A DNA stretch of 35,002 bases from an uncultured Flavobacteriaceae bacterium (GTDB lineage: Bacteria; Bacteroidota; Bacteroidia; Flavobacteriales; Flavobacteriaceae). Position 1 is the stretch's first letter. Each line of letters begins with the position of its first letter. This document shows, piece after piece, positions 26,763-34,814 of the stretch. The stretch lies in contig CAKZOR010000087.1 of NCBI GenBank assembly GCA_937136755.1, positions 1-35,002 on the forward strand, read 5' to 3'. Below the pieces are notes generated by a model, which worked only from the letters and a program-made list of their open reading frames with translations, did no database searches and was not told where the DNA came from. The translations under genes and the position numbers were made by a program.

Positions 26763-28292
26763 TTAACTTTCTTCTGAGTATTTCTTTACCTTCTTCAGCA
26801 ATGGCTTTTTAGCCTCTTTGAGTGCAGTTTTAATCTTAGATCTGGCCCTAGCAGTTGTAGCGTAATTGAGCCAGTTTTGGGTGGGCTTTGCATTTTCAGA
26901 AGTAATCACTTCTACCTGATCACCTGAATGAAGGGGCGTGTTTAGGGGCACCAATTTCCCATTAACCTTAGCACCACGAGTCTTTGATCCTATCTGAGTG
27001 TGAATGCTAAAAGCAAAGTCTAAAGGGGTAGCTCCCTTGGGGAGTGATTTGAGTTCTCCTTTTGGCGTGAAAACAAAAATTTCTTTGGAATAAAGGTTTA
27101 GTTTAAACTCCTCTACAAAATCTACTGCATTAATATTGTCATTTTCTAATGCCTCTTGAAGTCTGTTAAGCCAAAGGTCAATTCCCTGTTCTTTTTGAGC
27201 GCCGTGTTTGTATTTAAAATGTGCCGCATAGCCTTTCTCTGCAATTTCGTGCATGCGCTCAGAGCGAATTTGCACTTCTATCCATTTCCCTTTGGGCCCC
27301 ATTACGGTAATGTGTAGGGCTTCATAACCAGTGGTTTTTGGAGAGGTAATCCAATCTCTTAACCTTACTGGATTAGGGGTAAAGTGATCGGTTACAATAG
27401 AATAAATTTTCCAAGCCAAGAATTTTTCGTCTTCTGGGGCGGAGGCATAGACAATTCTTATGGCGAATTTGTCATAAATTTCATCGAATGTAACCTGTTG
27501 TTTGAGCATTTTTCTCCTGATGGAGAAAATAGATTTCATGCGCCCTTTAATCGAGTATTTAAACTTTTCTTTAGCCAGAGAGTCCTTGATACTACTAGTA
27601 AAGTCATCTATATACTTCTGTTGATCTTCTTTACTTTCTTCAATTTTATCTGAAATATCATTAAATACTTCAGGCTCAGTGTATTTTAAACTGAGGTCTT
27701 CAAGCGCTGTTTTAATATTGTACAGTCCTATTCTATGGGCTAAAGGGGCGTAGATATATAAAGTCTCTGAAGCAATTTTCAGTTGTTTGTACTCCGGCAT
27801 GGAGTCCATGGTGAGCATGTTGTGGTAACGGTCTGCTATTTTAATAATAATAACCCTTACGTCGTCGTTTAGGGTCAATAACATTTTCCTAAAATTCTCC
27901 GCTTGTTGGGAGATATTCATGTCTTTTTTAAGGTGGGCAATTTTTGTTAAGCCATTCACAATTTTGGCTACTATAGGGCCAAATAAGCGTTCAATATCTG
28001 GCAAAGTATATGAGGTGTCTTCTACTACATCGTGAAGAAGAGCAGCCGCAATTGAGGTAGCGTCTAACCCAATTTCAGAGGCGACAATTTTAGCCACAGC
28101 AATAGGGTGAAAGATATAAGCTTCACCAGATTTCCTTCTTTGGTCGCTGTGGGCCTCCACAGCAGTGTCAAATGCTAATCGAATGAGTTTTTTATCGTCC
28201 TCAGTTAGGGACTGATAACTAATCCTCAGCAGTTCTTTATACTCCTTGGCAATGGCCTTATTTTCTGCAATAATTTCCTGCTCACTTAACAT
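26763..28292 (-). CDS. RelA/SpoT N-terminal part: hydrolase, synthetase and TGS domains
   Basis: As written, this frame makes a 509-residue protein that would keep both catalytic domains. The HD hydrolase has HPIAVAKIV (62-70) and the HDVVEDT motif (His87-Asp88). The synthetase domain has RLRDWITSPKTTGYEALH (310-327) and WIEVQIRS (337-344). The TGS domain spans about 404-463 (IFVFTPKGELKSLPKGATPLDFAF). Correct family sequence ends at about Lys496; the last 13 residues (PLLKKVKKYSEES) are out of frame. Without its ACT part the enzyme would lose ribosome and amino-acid-linked control. It starts 12 nt after the TrmH-family gene, within the same operon. Confidence 0.85.
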   Translation of the reverse strand: MLSEQEIIAENKAIAKEYKELLRISYQSLTEDDKKLIRLAFDTAVEAHSDQRRKSGEAYIFHPIAVAKIVASEIGLDATSIAAALLHDVVEDTSYTLPDIERLFGPIVAKIVNGLTKIAHLKKDMNISQQAENFRKMLLTLNDDVRVIIIKIADRYHNMLTMDSMPEYKQLKIASETLYIYAPLAHRIGLYNIKTALEDLSLKYTEPEVFNDISDKIEESKEDQQKYIDDFTSSIKDSLAKEKFKYSIKGRMKSIFSIRRKMLKQQVTFDEIYDKFAIRIVYASAPEDEKFLAWKIYSIVTDHFTPNPVRLRDWITSPKTTGYEALHITVMGPKGKWIEVQIRSERMHEIAEKGYAAHFKYKHGAQKEQGIDLWLNRLQEALENDNINAVDFVEEFKLNLYSKEIFVFTPKGELKSLPKGATPLDFAFSIHTQIGSKTRGAKVNGKLVPLNTPLHSGDQVEVITSENAKPTQNWLNYATTARARSKIKTALKEAKKPLLKKVKKYSEES

Positions 28293-28304
28293 ACTATAAA
28301 GATA

Positions 28305-29132
28305 TTAAATCTCCGAAATATCTCTCTGTCTTATGGCCTCAAATATCAGGATTCCTGCCGCGACAGATACATTCATGGAATCTATCTTGCCTCGCATGGG
28401 AATGCGAATGTTTTGGTTGGACCGTTCCAACCAAATCGCTTCTAAACCTGTGGCTTCAGTACCCACTATAATAGCGGTCGTATCTCTGTAAGACACTTCT
28501 GTGTGGGGTTTAGAAGCTTGCAGCGCAGCTGCATATACATTCGCTTCTGCTGCCTGTAAATAATCCAATACCTCTTTGCTTGTTCCCGTAGCTACTGGAA
28601 CAGTAAAAACACCCCCCACTGAGGAACGGATTACATTGGAATTATAAAGATCTGTTTTTGGATTTGCAATGATTACGGCGTCTAGCTTTGCGGCATCGGC
28701 CGTGCGGAGCAAGGCCCCAATATTACCAGGCTTTTCAGGGGCCTCTGCCACAAGAAACAAGGGGTTTTTGGAAGTGACTTTCAAATCCGAAAGTGTATGA
28801 GACTTGGTAGCAGCAACAGCAATAATACCCTCGGTACTGCTTCTTTGTGCCAATTTTTCAAAAGCAGCTCCAGACAAAACAATTGGAGCTATCCCTGTCT
28901 GCTGCCCTGCTAATTTTTTTAATATTCCCGAAAGTGCATGGGGACTTAAAATGGTGGGTTCATAATAAAATTCTAAGATTTTATAGTGACACTCCATGGC
29001 CAATTCTAATTCTCTTAGCCCCTCGATGATGAATTTTTTGGTTTGTATTCTGGCCCTAGATTTTTCCTTGAGGCGAAGCATCTCCTTTACCTTGGGATTT
29101 TGAGCACTTTGTATGACACTATGGGTTTCCAT
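28305..29132 (-). CDS. TrmH/SpoU family RNA 2'-O-methyltransferase
   Basis: A 275-residue SPOUT methyltransferase. A substrate-binding N-terminal part (about 1-105, with KVKEMLRLKEKSRARIQTK) is followed by the knotted domain: EKPGNIGALLRTADA (133-147, motif 1), IIVGTEATGL (motif 2) and IPMRGKIDSMNVSVAAGI (motif 3). These residues bind SAM and mark 2'-O-ribose methylation of tRNA or 23S rRNA; which one is not decided. A TACTTTTG element ends 4 nt before the ATG, so the transcript may be leaderless. RelA/SpoT follows after 12 nt. Confidence 0.91.
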   Translation of the reverse strand: METHSVIQSAQNPKVKEMLRLKEKSRARIQTKKFIIEGLRELELAMECHYKILEFYYEPTILSPHALSGILKKLAGQQTGIAPIVLSGAAFEKLAQRSSTEGIIAVAATKSHTLSDLKVTSKNPLFLVAEAPEKPGNIGALLRTADAAKLDAVIIANPKTDLYNSNVIRSSVGGVFTVPVATGTSKEVLDYLQAAEANVYAAALQASKPHTEVSYRDTTAIIVGTEATGLEAIWLERSNQNIRIPMRGKIDSMNVSVAAGILIFEAIRQRDISEI

Positions 29133-29136
29133 GCCA

Positions 29137-29144
29137 CAAAAGTA
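29137..29144 (-). promoter_or_regulatory. Candidate -7 element for the TrmH-RelA/SpoT operon
   Basis: On the minus strand this reads TACTTTTG, with the ATG (29132) after 4 nt. The layout is the same as at rlmD. Confidence 0.5.
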
Positions 29145-29157
29145 GCCTATTTTGAAA

Positions 29158-29191
29158 ATAAAAAAGGGGGCTTTTTACAAAAAGCCCCCTT
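29158..29191 (-). terminator. Intrinsic terminator of the amidohydrolase operon
   Basis: AAGGGGGCTTTT (29164-29175) pairs with AAAAGCCCCCTT (29180-29191), a 12-bp stem with a 4-nt loop. On the minus strand a T-rich tract follows, ending the transcript that comes from 29218 and above. Confidence 0.88.
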
Positions 29192-29217
29192 GATTTTTAA
29201 AATGTAGTTAAAAATGG

Positions 29218-30534
29218 TTAATCCGTTTTTTCGGATCTATTGTATTTTCCCATATAACGCTTCCAAAGCTCTGTTTGGTGGGTTTCTAAAGACAATTGTC
29301 TACCTTGAATAAAAGCATGACTCACTAAATTAGTGCGCATGTCTAAGGCGTCTCCTTCAGATACAAATAAGGTAGCGCTTTTACCCACTTCTAAACTGCC
29401 AAATTCTTGATCAATGCCTAGAATTTTCGCTGCATTTAGGGTGATTAGGGAAAGTGCTTCTTCTTTATCCATTCCTTGTCCCACCACTTGACCTGCGTAA
29501 AAAGGCAGGTTTCTATTTTGAAAATTTGCTGCGTCTGCATTTTGAATACTCACTAAGATTCCAGCGTCTGCTAACAATTTAGGAAGCTTGTAAGGCTGGT
29601 CGTAATCTGCGTCATCTGAACCAGGAAGGTTGTGAGTGGCTTCTACCAAAACAGCAATGTTGTGTTTCTTTAAAAAGGGGATTACTTTATAAGCTTCTGA
29701 ACCGCCTACAATAACAATCTCCTGAACGCCTAATTTTTTAGCTGTGCTTACTGCGTCCATAATTTCCTTTTCTCCGTTAGCGCCAATAAAGAGTTTTTTA
29801 GATCCGTCAAACAACCCTTTAGCCGCTTGGAAAGGGGCATTTTTTTCAGAGGAAAGTGCGTCGTTATACACTTTTGCATTTTCCATGAAAACTACAAAGG
29901 CGTCTATATCTCTTTTGTAATTGTTATTGGGTTTAAGACCTGGATCTTCTCCCATCCACCAGCGACCTCTTCTAAAAGAGCTGGGCCAGTTCATATGAAC
30001 AGCGTCGTCTGTTTTTACTACGGCGTCTTCCCAGTTCCAAGCGTCTAATTGCATGACAGAAGAAGTCCCTGAAACAAAACCGCCTTTTGGAGACACTTGG
30101 GCCAATAAAATCCCATTGGGGCGCATACTTTCTACGACTTTAGACTCTGCATTATAGGCAATTAAAGACCTCACATGAGGAATAATATCCCCAATCTCAT
30201 CTTGGTCATCTGTGGCTCTTACGGCATCTATTTCTACCAATCCCAAAGAAGAACAGTTGGCAATAAACCCAGGATATACGTGCTTACCATTGGCATTAAT
30301 TACCTCACCTTCTGTAGGAGTGTTGGCACCTCCAATTGCTGTGATAATGCCAGATTTAAATACCAAAGTGGCATTTTCTATGACATTTCCATTACCAAGA
30401 TGTGCAGTAGCGCCAGTAATGCTAATCGCAGTTTCTTGTGTTCCTGCGGGAGTCTGTTGTGCCCATATATTTGAACAAGCCAGTGTAAGGGCTAGTGCGA
30501 GCAAACTATTTTTAAAATATTTCATACGATTCAT
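29218..30534 (-). CDS. Amidohydrolase-family protein with degenerate metal site
   Basis: A 438-residue exported protein. A signal peptide (about residues 1-25, cleaved after WAQ) precedes an imidazolonepropionase-like amidohydrolase fold, with the typical N-terminal ATLVFKSGIITAIGG and the C-terminal LGSLEVGKSATLFV beta-sandwich parts. The HxH metal motif expected after HVYPGFI is CSS here (Cys94, Ser96), so the usual two-metal centre is not conserved. It may be a pseudoenzyme or use other residues. It starts 13 nt after the large amidohydrolase gene and probably pairs with it in the periplasm. Substrate unknown. Confidence 0.86.
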   Translation of the reverse strand: MNRMKYFKNSLLALALTLACSNIWAQQTPAGTQETAISITGATAHLGNGNVIENATLVFKSGIITAIGGANTPTEGEVINANGKHVYPGFIANCSSLGLVEIDAVRATDDQDEIGDIIPHVRSLIAYNAESKVVESMRPNGILLAQVSPKGGFVSGTSSVMQLDAWNWEDAVVKTDDAVHMNWPSSFRRGRWWMGEDPGLKPNNNYKRDIDAFVVFMENAKVYNDALSSEKNAPFQAAKGLFDGSKKLFIGANGEKEIMDAVSTAKKLGVQEIVIVGGSEAYKVIPFLKKHNIAVLVEATHNLPGSDDADYDQPYKLPKLLADAGILVSIQNADAANFQNRNLPFYAGQVVGQGMDKEEALSLITLNAAKILGIDQEFGSLEVGKSATLFVSEGDALDMRTNLVSHAFIQGRQLSLETHQTELWKRYMGKYNRSEKTD

Positions 30535-30547
30535 TTTTTCAATTAAT

Positions 30548-33493
30548 TTAATCTAACATAGTGTCACAGTGAAACTCCACCTTCATGCTTCGCTTAGGTG
30601 CTTGTGTTGGAGCACCGCTCTTTTTATCTGCAATCATCATTTGAATTAAGGTGTTTTTTTCTGCTTGAATGGCAGCTCTTTGCGCTTTGTCTTTTTCTAA
30701 ATCAAAGTAGGTAACTCCTTCTATCATGGTTTTTTCTGCTTTCGCATATACAGACATAGGATGGTTGTTCCAAAGGACTAAATCTGCATCTTTTCCAACG
30801 GCTATACTACCCACTTTATGGTCTACATGTAACAATTTGGCAGGATTGATTGTGACCATTTTCCAAGCTTCTTCTTCAGACATGCCACCGTATTTCACTG
30901 TTTTAGCAGCTTCCTGGTTTAGGCGCCTAGACATTTCAGCGTCGTCTGAATTAATGGCCACCGTAACACCTTGGCTTTGCATAATGGCTGCATTGTAAGG
31001 AATGGCGTCGTTTACCTCGTATTTATAAGCCCACCAGTCAGAGAAGGTAGACCCTCCTACACCGTGTTCCGCCATTTTATCGGCTACTTTGTAGCCCTCC
31101 AAAATATGGGTGAAGGTGTTGACCTTAAAATTGAACTGCTCGGCCACTTTCATAAGCATATTGATCTCGCTCTGTACATAAGAGTGACAGCTAATAAAGC
31201 GCTCTCCATTCAAAATCTCTGCCAATACTTCCATTTCCTCGTCATAGCGATAAGCTTGCTTGCTTTTTTTCTTAGCGTCGTATTCTTTGGCACGTTGAAA
31301 GTAGTTTATAAACATTTGTTCTACGCCCATTCTCGTTTGAGGAAAACGGCTGTAAGAAGACCAATTAGATTGTTTCACGTTTTCACCTAAGGCAAATTTT
31401 ATAAAGCCAGGGGCTTCTTTAAAAATCAATTCATCTGCAGTAGCTCCCCATCTTAATTTAATAATGGCCGAGCGTCCGCCAATGGGATTTGCAGAACCGT
31501 GTAAGAGTTGCATGGTGGTTACTCCTCCAGCTAAATCTCTATAAATACCCATGTGTTCAGGATCTATAACGTCTTCCATTTTTACCTCAGCAGTACTGTT
31601 TTGCCCTCCCTCATTCACAGCTTTCAAGGCAATGTGAGAGTGTTCATCTATAATACCAGCGGTAAGGTGCTTTCCGGTTGCATCTATGATTTTGGCATTT
31701 CCTGCAGCAAGATCTTTACCTATTTTAACGATTTTTCCATTTCTGACCAGTACATCTGTATTGTCTAATATTCCAGCGTCTTCTGAGGTCCAAACCGTAG
31801 CATTTTTAAACAAGGTGTTTTCTGCTGTAGGTCTGTTTTTATAACCATAGCCCACATTTGGAAAAGTAACTGGCATTACTGCTGGCGCACTAGTAATGGC
31901 CGCTTCTTTTTTGCTTTCAAATGCACTTGTTTTAGTCGCAGTAAAAAGGGCTTCTGCGCCGTCTTCTTTTACGATAGTCCCTTCAATAGGACCATTTTTG
32001 CTAGCCAGTGCAGAGAGTCTGAATTTTCCATCTCCAGCCTCATTGGTGATGGTCATATACATCCATCCCTGTTTGTAAGTCAGTTTTGCCTTTAGGTTGG
32101 TGCTGTCTTGAGTTAGTTTTGCAGCAGGCTTCTCTATAGCTCCACTGATGTTAAGCTTCCATGATTGGTCTTCAAATTTCAGGGTGTAATTCCCTCTAAT
32201 ATCTACAATATCTTTGTCTTTAAGGATGTTGTTAGTCCCTTGAACCCAGTTTTCAAAAATGTCTGAATCTTCCTCAAAAATATCACCAGAAGTCACCAAG
32301 AAATTGGCCATAGCGCCAGGCTTTAAGTGGCCCAAATCTTTTCTGTTTAACAATTGTGCTGGCCTTGTAGTCAGGGCCTCCAATGCTTTGGTTTTGTCTA
32401 AACCGTATTGTACAGATTTTCTCACGTGGCTCAAAAAGTTTTTCCCACCCTTAAGTCCATGGGCAGTCAGTGTAATAGGCACCCCAGCTTTTTGAAGGCT
32501 AGAAGGATTAGAAGGGGCCTGATTCCAAGCCCTCATGTCTTCTAAAGAAACATAATTTGCCTGGTATGGATCTTCTACATCATAGGCTTTAGGAAAATTA
32601 AGCGGTACAATAATGGTGGCATTAGTAGCTTTTATAGCAGCCAAATCTTCGTAGCTGTCTCCACCTCCAAGAATGGCAAATGGTATCTGATAGGCGTCTC
32701 CAATTTTGTCTGCCCTAACAATATTTCCTTTGTCTCCTGCGTCAAAAATGGCCAAACTATTTTTCTGCGCATTAAAGGCCTCAATGGAACGGTCTCTGGT
32801 ATTGCTGTTCCCTTTTCCATACCAATCAGCATCTGAAAAAAACTGTCTCAAGAGCGCCATAGCCCCCATGAGTGACCCTGGATAAGATTGACTTTTTGCA
32901 GTACTCTTTCTAAAAGAAAAGTATTGAGCTGAACGGCTAGAAAGCACCCTTTGAGCGTCTGTTTCAATGGCATTTAGCGCAATAAGCGCACCACTACCTC
33001 TAGCCACACCGTCTTGAATATGTGTATTGACTACCCCAAATCCTTGAGACATGAGATCTTTAGCAGCCTTAGCATTAAAACTAAATTGATCTATGGCGTT
33101 ATTTTCTGGCATAATATGGTCATTCCAATAAAAACCTTCTCTAGTGGGTTCGTATTGTGAGCCTCTTCCGCCTCTGGCCGATGCCGGTTTCGTTACCCCA
33201 AAATCTGAGAATAAGTCTATAAAGGAAGGATAAATGGTTTTACCACTTAGGTCAGTGACCACCGTCTGAAGTGGAATTTGAACGTTTTTGCCCACAGCCA
33301 CAACTCGGCCATTTTTAAGTAACAAAGTACCTTTTTCAATGATTTCAGTTGGACTGGTATAAATAGTCGCGTTTGTAAGGGCGGTGTAGTGGTTGTTAGC
33401 CACTTTTACCCCGTCGTTTTTTGGGAAATAGTCTTGAGAAAAGCCAATACTACTGACAAGGCATAACCCAAGGACAAGCATTTTTAATTTCAT
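30548..33493 (-). CDS. Large two-module amidohydrolase-family protein
   Basis: A 981-residue exported protein with a signal peptide (about residues 1-19, GFSQ). It contains two amidohydrolase-like modules. The first (about 30-430) has FIDLFSD (91-97) where HxH is expected and looks inactive. The second (about 565-950) has an intact site: DEHSHI (His618, His620), further histidines in SCHSY and THILEG, and NSDDAEM (Asp850-Asp851). The second module resembles imidazolonepropionase and prolidase-like enzymes, so it should cleave a cyclic amide or peptide-like bond; the true substrate is unknown. It is co-transcribed with the smaller amidohydrolase, and the DUF3810 gene lies upstream. Confidence 0.88.
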   Translation of the reverse strand: MKLKMLVLGLCLVSSIGFSQDYFPKNDGVKVANNHYTALTNATIYTSPTEIIEKGTLLLKNGRVVAVGKNVQIPLQTVVTDLSGKTIYPSFIDLFSDFGVTKPASARGGRGSQYEPTREGFYWNDHIMPENNAIDQFSFNAKAAKDLMSQGFGVVNTHIQDGVARGSGALIALNAIETDAQRVLSSRSAQYFSFRKSTAKSQSYPGSLMGAMALLRQFFSDADWYGKGNSNTRDRSIEAFNAQKNSLAIFDAGDKGNIVRADKIGDAYQIPFAILGGGDSYEDLAAIKATNATIIVPLNFPKAYDVEDPYQANYVSLEDMRAWNQAPSNPSSLQKAGVPITLTAHGLKGGKNFLSHVRKSVQYGLDKTKALEALTTRPAQLLNRKDLGHLKPGAMANFLVTSGDIFEEDSDIFENWVQGTNNILKDKDIVDIRGNYTLKFEDQSWKLNISGAIEKPAAKLTQDSTNLKAKLTYKQGWMYMTITNEAGDGKFRLSALASKNGPIEGTIVKEDGAEALFTATKTSAFESKKEAAITSAPAVMPVTFPNVGYGYKNRPTAENTLFKNATVWTSEDAGILDNTDVLVRNGKIVKIGKDLAAGNAKIIDATGKHLTAGIIDEHSHIALKAVNEGGQNSTAEVKMEDVIDPEHMGIYRDLAGGVTTMQLLHGSANPIGGRSAIIKLRWGATADELIFKEAPGFIKFALGENVKQSNWSSYSRFPQTRMGVEQMFINYFQRAKEYDAKKKSKQAYRYDEEMEVLAEILNGERFISCHSYVQSEINMLMKVAEQFNFKVNTFTHILEGYKVADKMAEHGVGGSTFSDWWAYKYEVNDAIPYNAAIMQSQGVTVAINSDDAEMSRRLNQEAAKTVKYGGMSEEEAWKMVTINPAKLLHVDHKVGSIAVGKDADLVLWNNHPMSVYAKAEKTMIEGVTYFDLEKDKAQRAAIQAEKNTLIQMMIADKKSGAPTQAPKRSMKVEFHCDTMLD

Positions 33494-33640
33494 GGAAATA
33501 ACATTTAGTTGGTTTATATGAGTCGCTTTTTACAGCGTCTTAAAGATAGTAGAAAGTGATTTAATAGCGCTACGCAATACAGCTTTTTTTAGATTCACTT
33601 CAATAGGAGGTAAGCGCGCTACCATGGGGGGAATTTCTTT

Positions 33641-34381
33641 TTAGACAGGGTATTGCGCGTGGTATGCCAAAAGTAACTGAACAATTTGCCCATAACTTTT
33701 TACGCCCTGCGCTTGGTTGTTCATTTTTAAAAAGCGATTAAAAATAGATTCAAAATAGGGACTTAAGGGATTTTGATACATTTCCCAAAAGCGGTTAGAT
33801 TCCTGGAAATTTTTTATAACCCCTGGGTTTAAAAGAGCTATGAATTCCTGTTGACGCCTTGGAGATTCTCTATAAACATCTCTTAAGCAGTAAGAAAGGG
33901 CTAGGGTAGTGCTGGCATAATTAAAGTACAGATCTGGGTGATGAATACCGGCCAAATAACCAATAAAATTGGTGTCTCTTTCAGACGCATACCCTAGCTG
34001 ATGCGCCATTTCGTGCGTAGCCACCACAGGCAATCTATAGGCTGGAATCTTTTGGTTCACCTGCGCTTCTAAGGTAAAAGGATTGAGGTAGCCTGCATAG
34101 CCCATATAGGAGAGGGGTCTGGCAAACACACTCTTTTTAACGGCGGTGTGCTGGTAGGTTAATGAAGGATATTTTTGTTCTAAAACCTCATATCCCTGAA
34201 TCCCCATCGATAAAATTTCTTTGGTCTGGTAGGGTATTTTTACCGCGTTTAAAGAATCTAAAGCTATTTGTTTGTGCAGAACATTGGCTTTCAGGACAAG
34301 CGCCTCAGTCAGATTAAAAAGAGCTAAACTGTCTTTTGAAGCCCTGCTTAAATCTAAACTTTTATTTGAAGTTAATAATTC
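33641..34381 (-). pseudogene. DUF3810 metalloprotease-like gene, 5' truncated
   Basis: The remaining frame carries the HEMAHQLGYASE motif, which is the HExxH zinc-protease signature of DUF3810 proteins of Bacteroidetes. These proteins normally have about 350 residues with membrane helices at the N-terminus. Here an ATG exists at 34207 (188 residues), but family-like sequence continues in frame for 58 more codons up to 34381 with no ATG, GTG or TTG and then meets a stop. The N-terminal 100 or so residues and the membrane helices are missing. The break coincides with the start of the foreign sequence to the right. The downstream part appears intact, so the truncation looks recent. Confidence 0.85.
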
Positions 34382-34488
34382 TTAAAATTATTAGCTTCAC
34401 CAAGTTTAGCAGCTTTCTTCAATTGATCACTAAATTCCGGGGCATCTCGCTTCCGCCTATAAAAAGTAGACTCTGAGATTATGCCATG
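34372..34488 (-). pseudogene. Remnant of a helix-turn-helix gene (terminase-small-subunit-like)
   Basis: A 38-residue stretch ending in a stop. It reads ISESTFYRRKRD and then APEFSDQLKKAAKLGEA. This is the pattern seen in phage terminase small subunits and related DNA-binding proteins (an ISxSTFYR recognition helix followed by a PEFxxxLKxA segment). It is cut off upstream by an in-frame stop, and its last codons overlap the truncated DUF3810 frame. It looks like the broken end of a mobile-element gene. The similarity is from memory of the motif and is tentative. Confidence 0.4.
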
Positions 34489-34814
34489 TTATTTCGCTTA
34501 GGCGAACATGTATGATGTTTGTTACTATGGTGTGGTTGAGTTATGTGTTTACTCCTTAGCACTCATAGTATACGATTCGCTAGACTTATGGGTCAGTCCC
34601 CTTTGATTTACCTATCCCTTGGATGGGATATCTCTCTAGTATGATTTCAATTAAATGGGGATTCGATTGATATACAAAGAAGTCAAGCACTCACTATTGA
34701 TAAGTCGTACAAGAATAGACATTGTGTGGTTATTGATTAAGTATGCTGATACAGTTTTCAATACGCTTCATTTACCTATCCCTCACCTCATTATTATATA
34801 AATTGTGATAAAAA
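34382..34814. other. Island boundary region with no intact gene
   Basis: About 430 nt between the broken DUF3810 gene and the methyltransferase. It contains the HTH remnant at its left end, a hairpin (CATGTT at 34485 and AACATG ending at 34510, with TTCGC/GCGAA inside), two copies of a 14-bp direct repeat (34606 and 34770), and an AT-rich stretch before the ATG at 34815. The only ORFs in the rest are very short (32 codons or fewer) and not convincing. Confidence 0.6.
34606..34783 (+). repeat. 14-bp direct repeat pair, 164 bp apart
   Basis: ATTTACCTATCCCT occurs at 34606-34619 and 34770-34783. The first copy overlaps a small inverted repeat (TATCCC 34613-34618 with GGGATA 34625-34630). The second lies 31 nt before the methyltransferase start. 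They could be operator sites or scars; nothing proves either. Confidence 0.75.

Larger units (their letters stand above)
26086..28292 (-). pseudogene. RelA/SpoT family (p)ppGpp synthetase/hydrolase, whole locus, frameshifted
   Basis: Taken together, two reading frames encode a normal long RelA/SpoT: hydrolase, synthetase, TGS and then the C-terminal regulatory part with ACT. The break is in the run of five A residues (minus strand; T run 26806-26810 on the plus strand). With six A residues, frame continues as KEAKKAIAEEGKEILRRKLK and runs without a stop into VNKLVTFFKLKTSLDLYYRV, giving 735 residues, the usual length in Flavobacteriia. The cause may be a sequencing error, a true mutation, or slippage on the A run. 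Sequence downstream of the break shows no further decay, which argues for error, a recent event or recoding. Confidence 0.85.

Noticed and set aside
33494-33640. 147-nt gap between the large amidohydrolase and the DUF3810 gene
   Set aside because: I saw no ORF, hairpin or promoter element strong enough to report.
34485-34510. Hairpin in the boundary region as a terminator or attachment site
   Set aside because: There is no T tract and the stem has a 4-nt bulge; no repeat of it was seen elsewhere in the window, so neither role is supported.
34508-34606. 32-codon plus-strand ORF in the island boundary region
   Set aside because: It is short, shows no recognisable motif and lies in sequence with no other coding signal.
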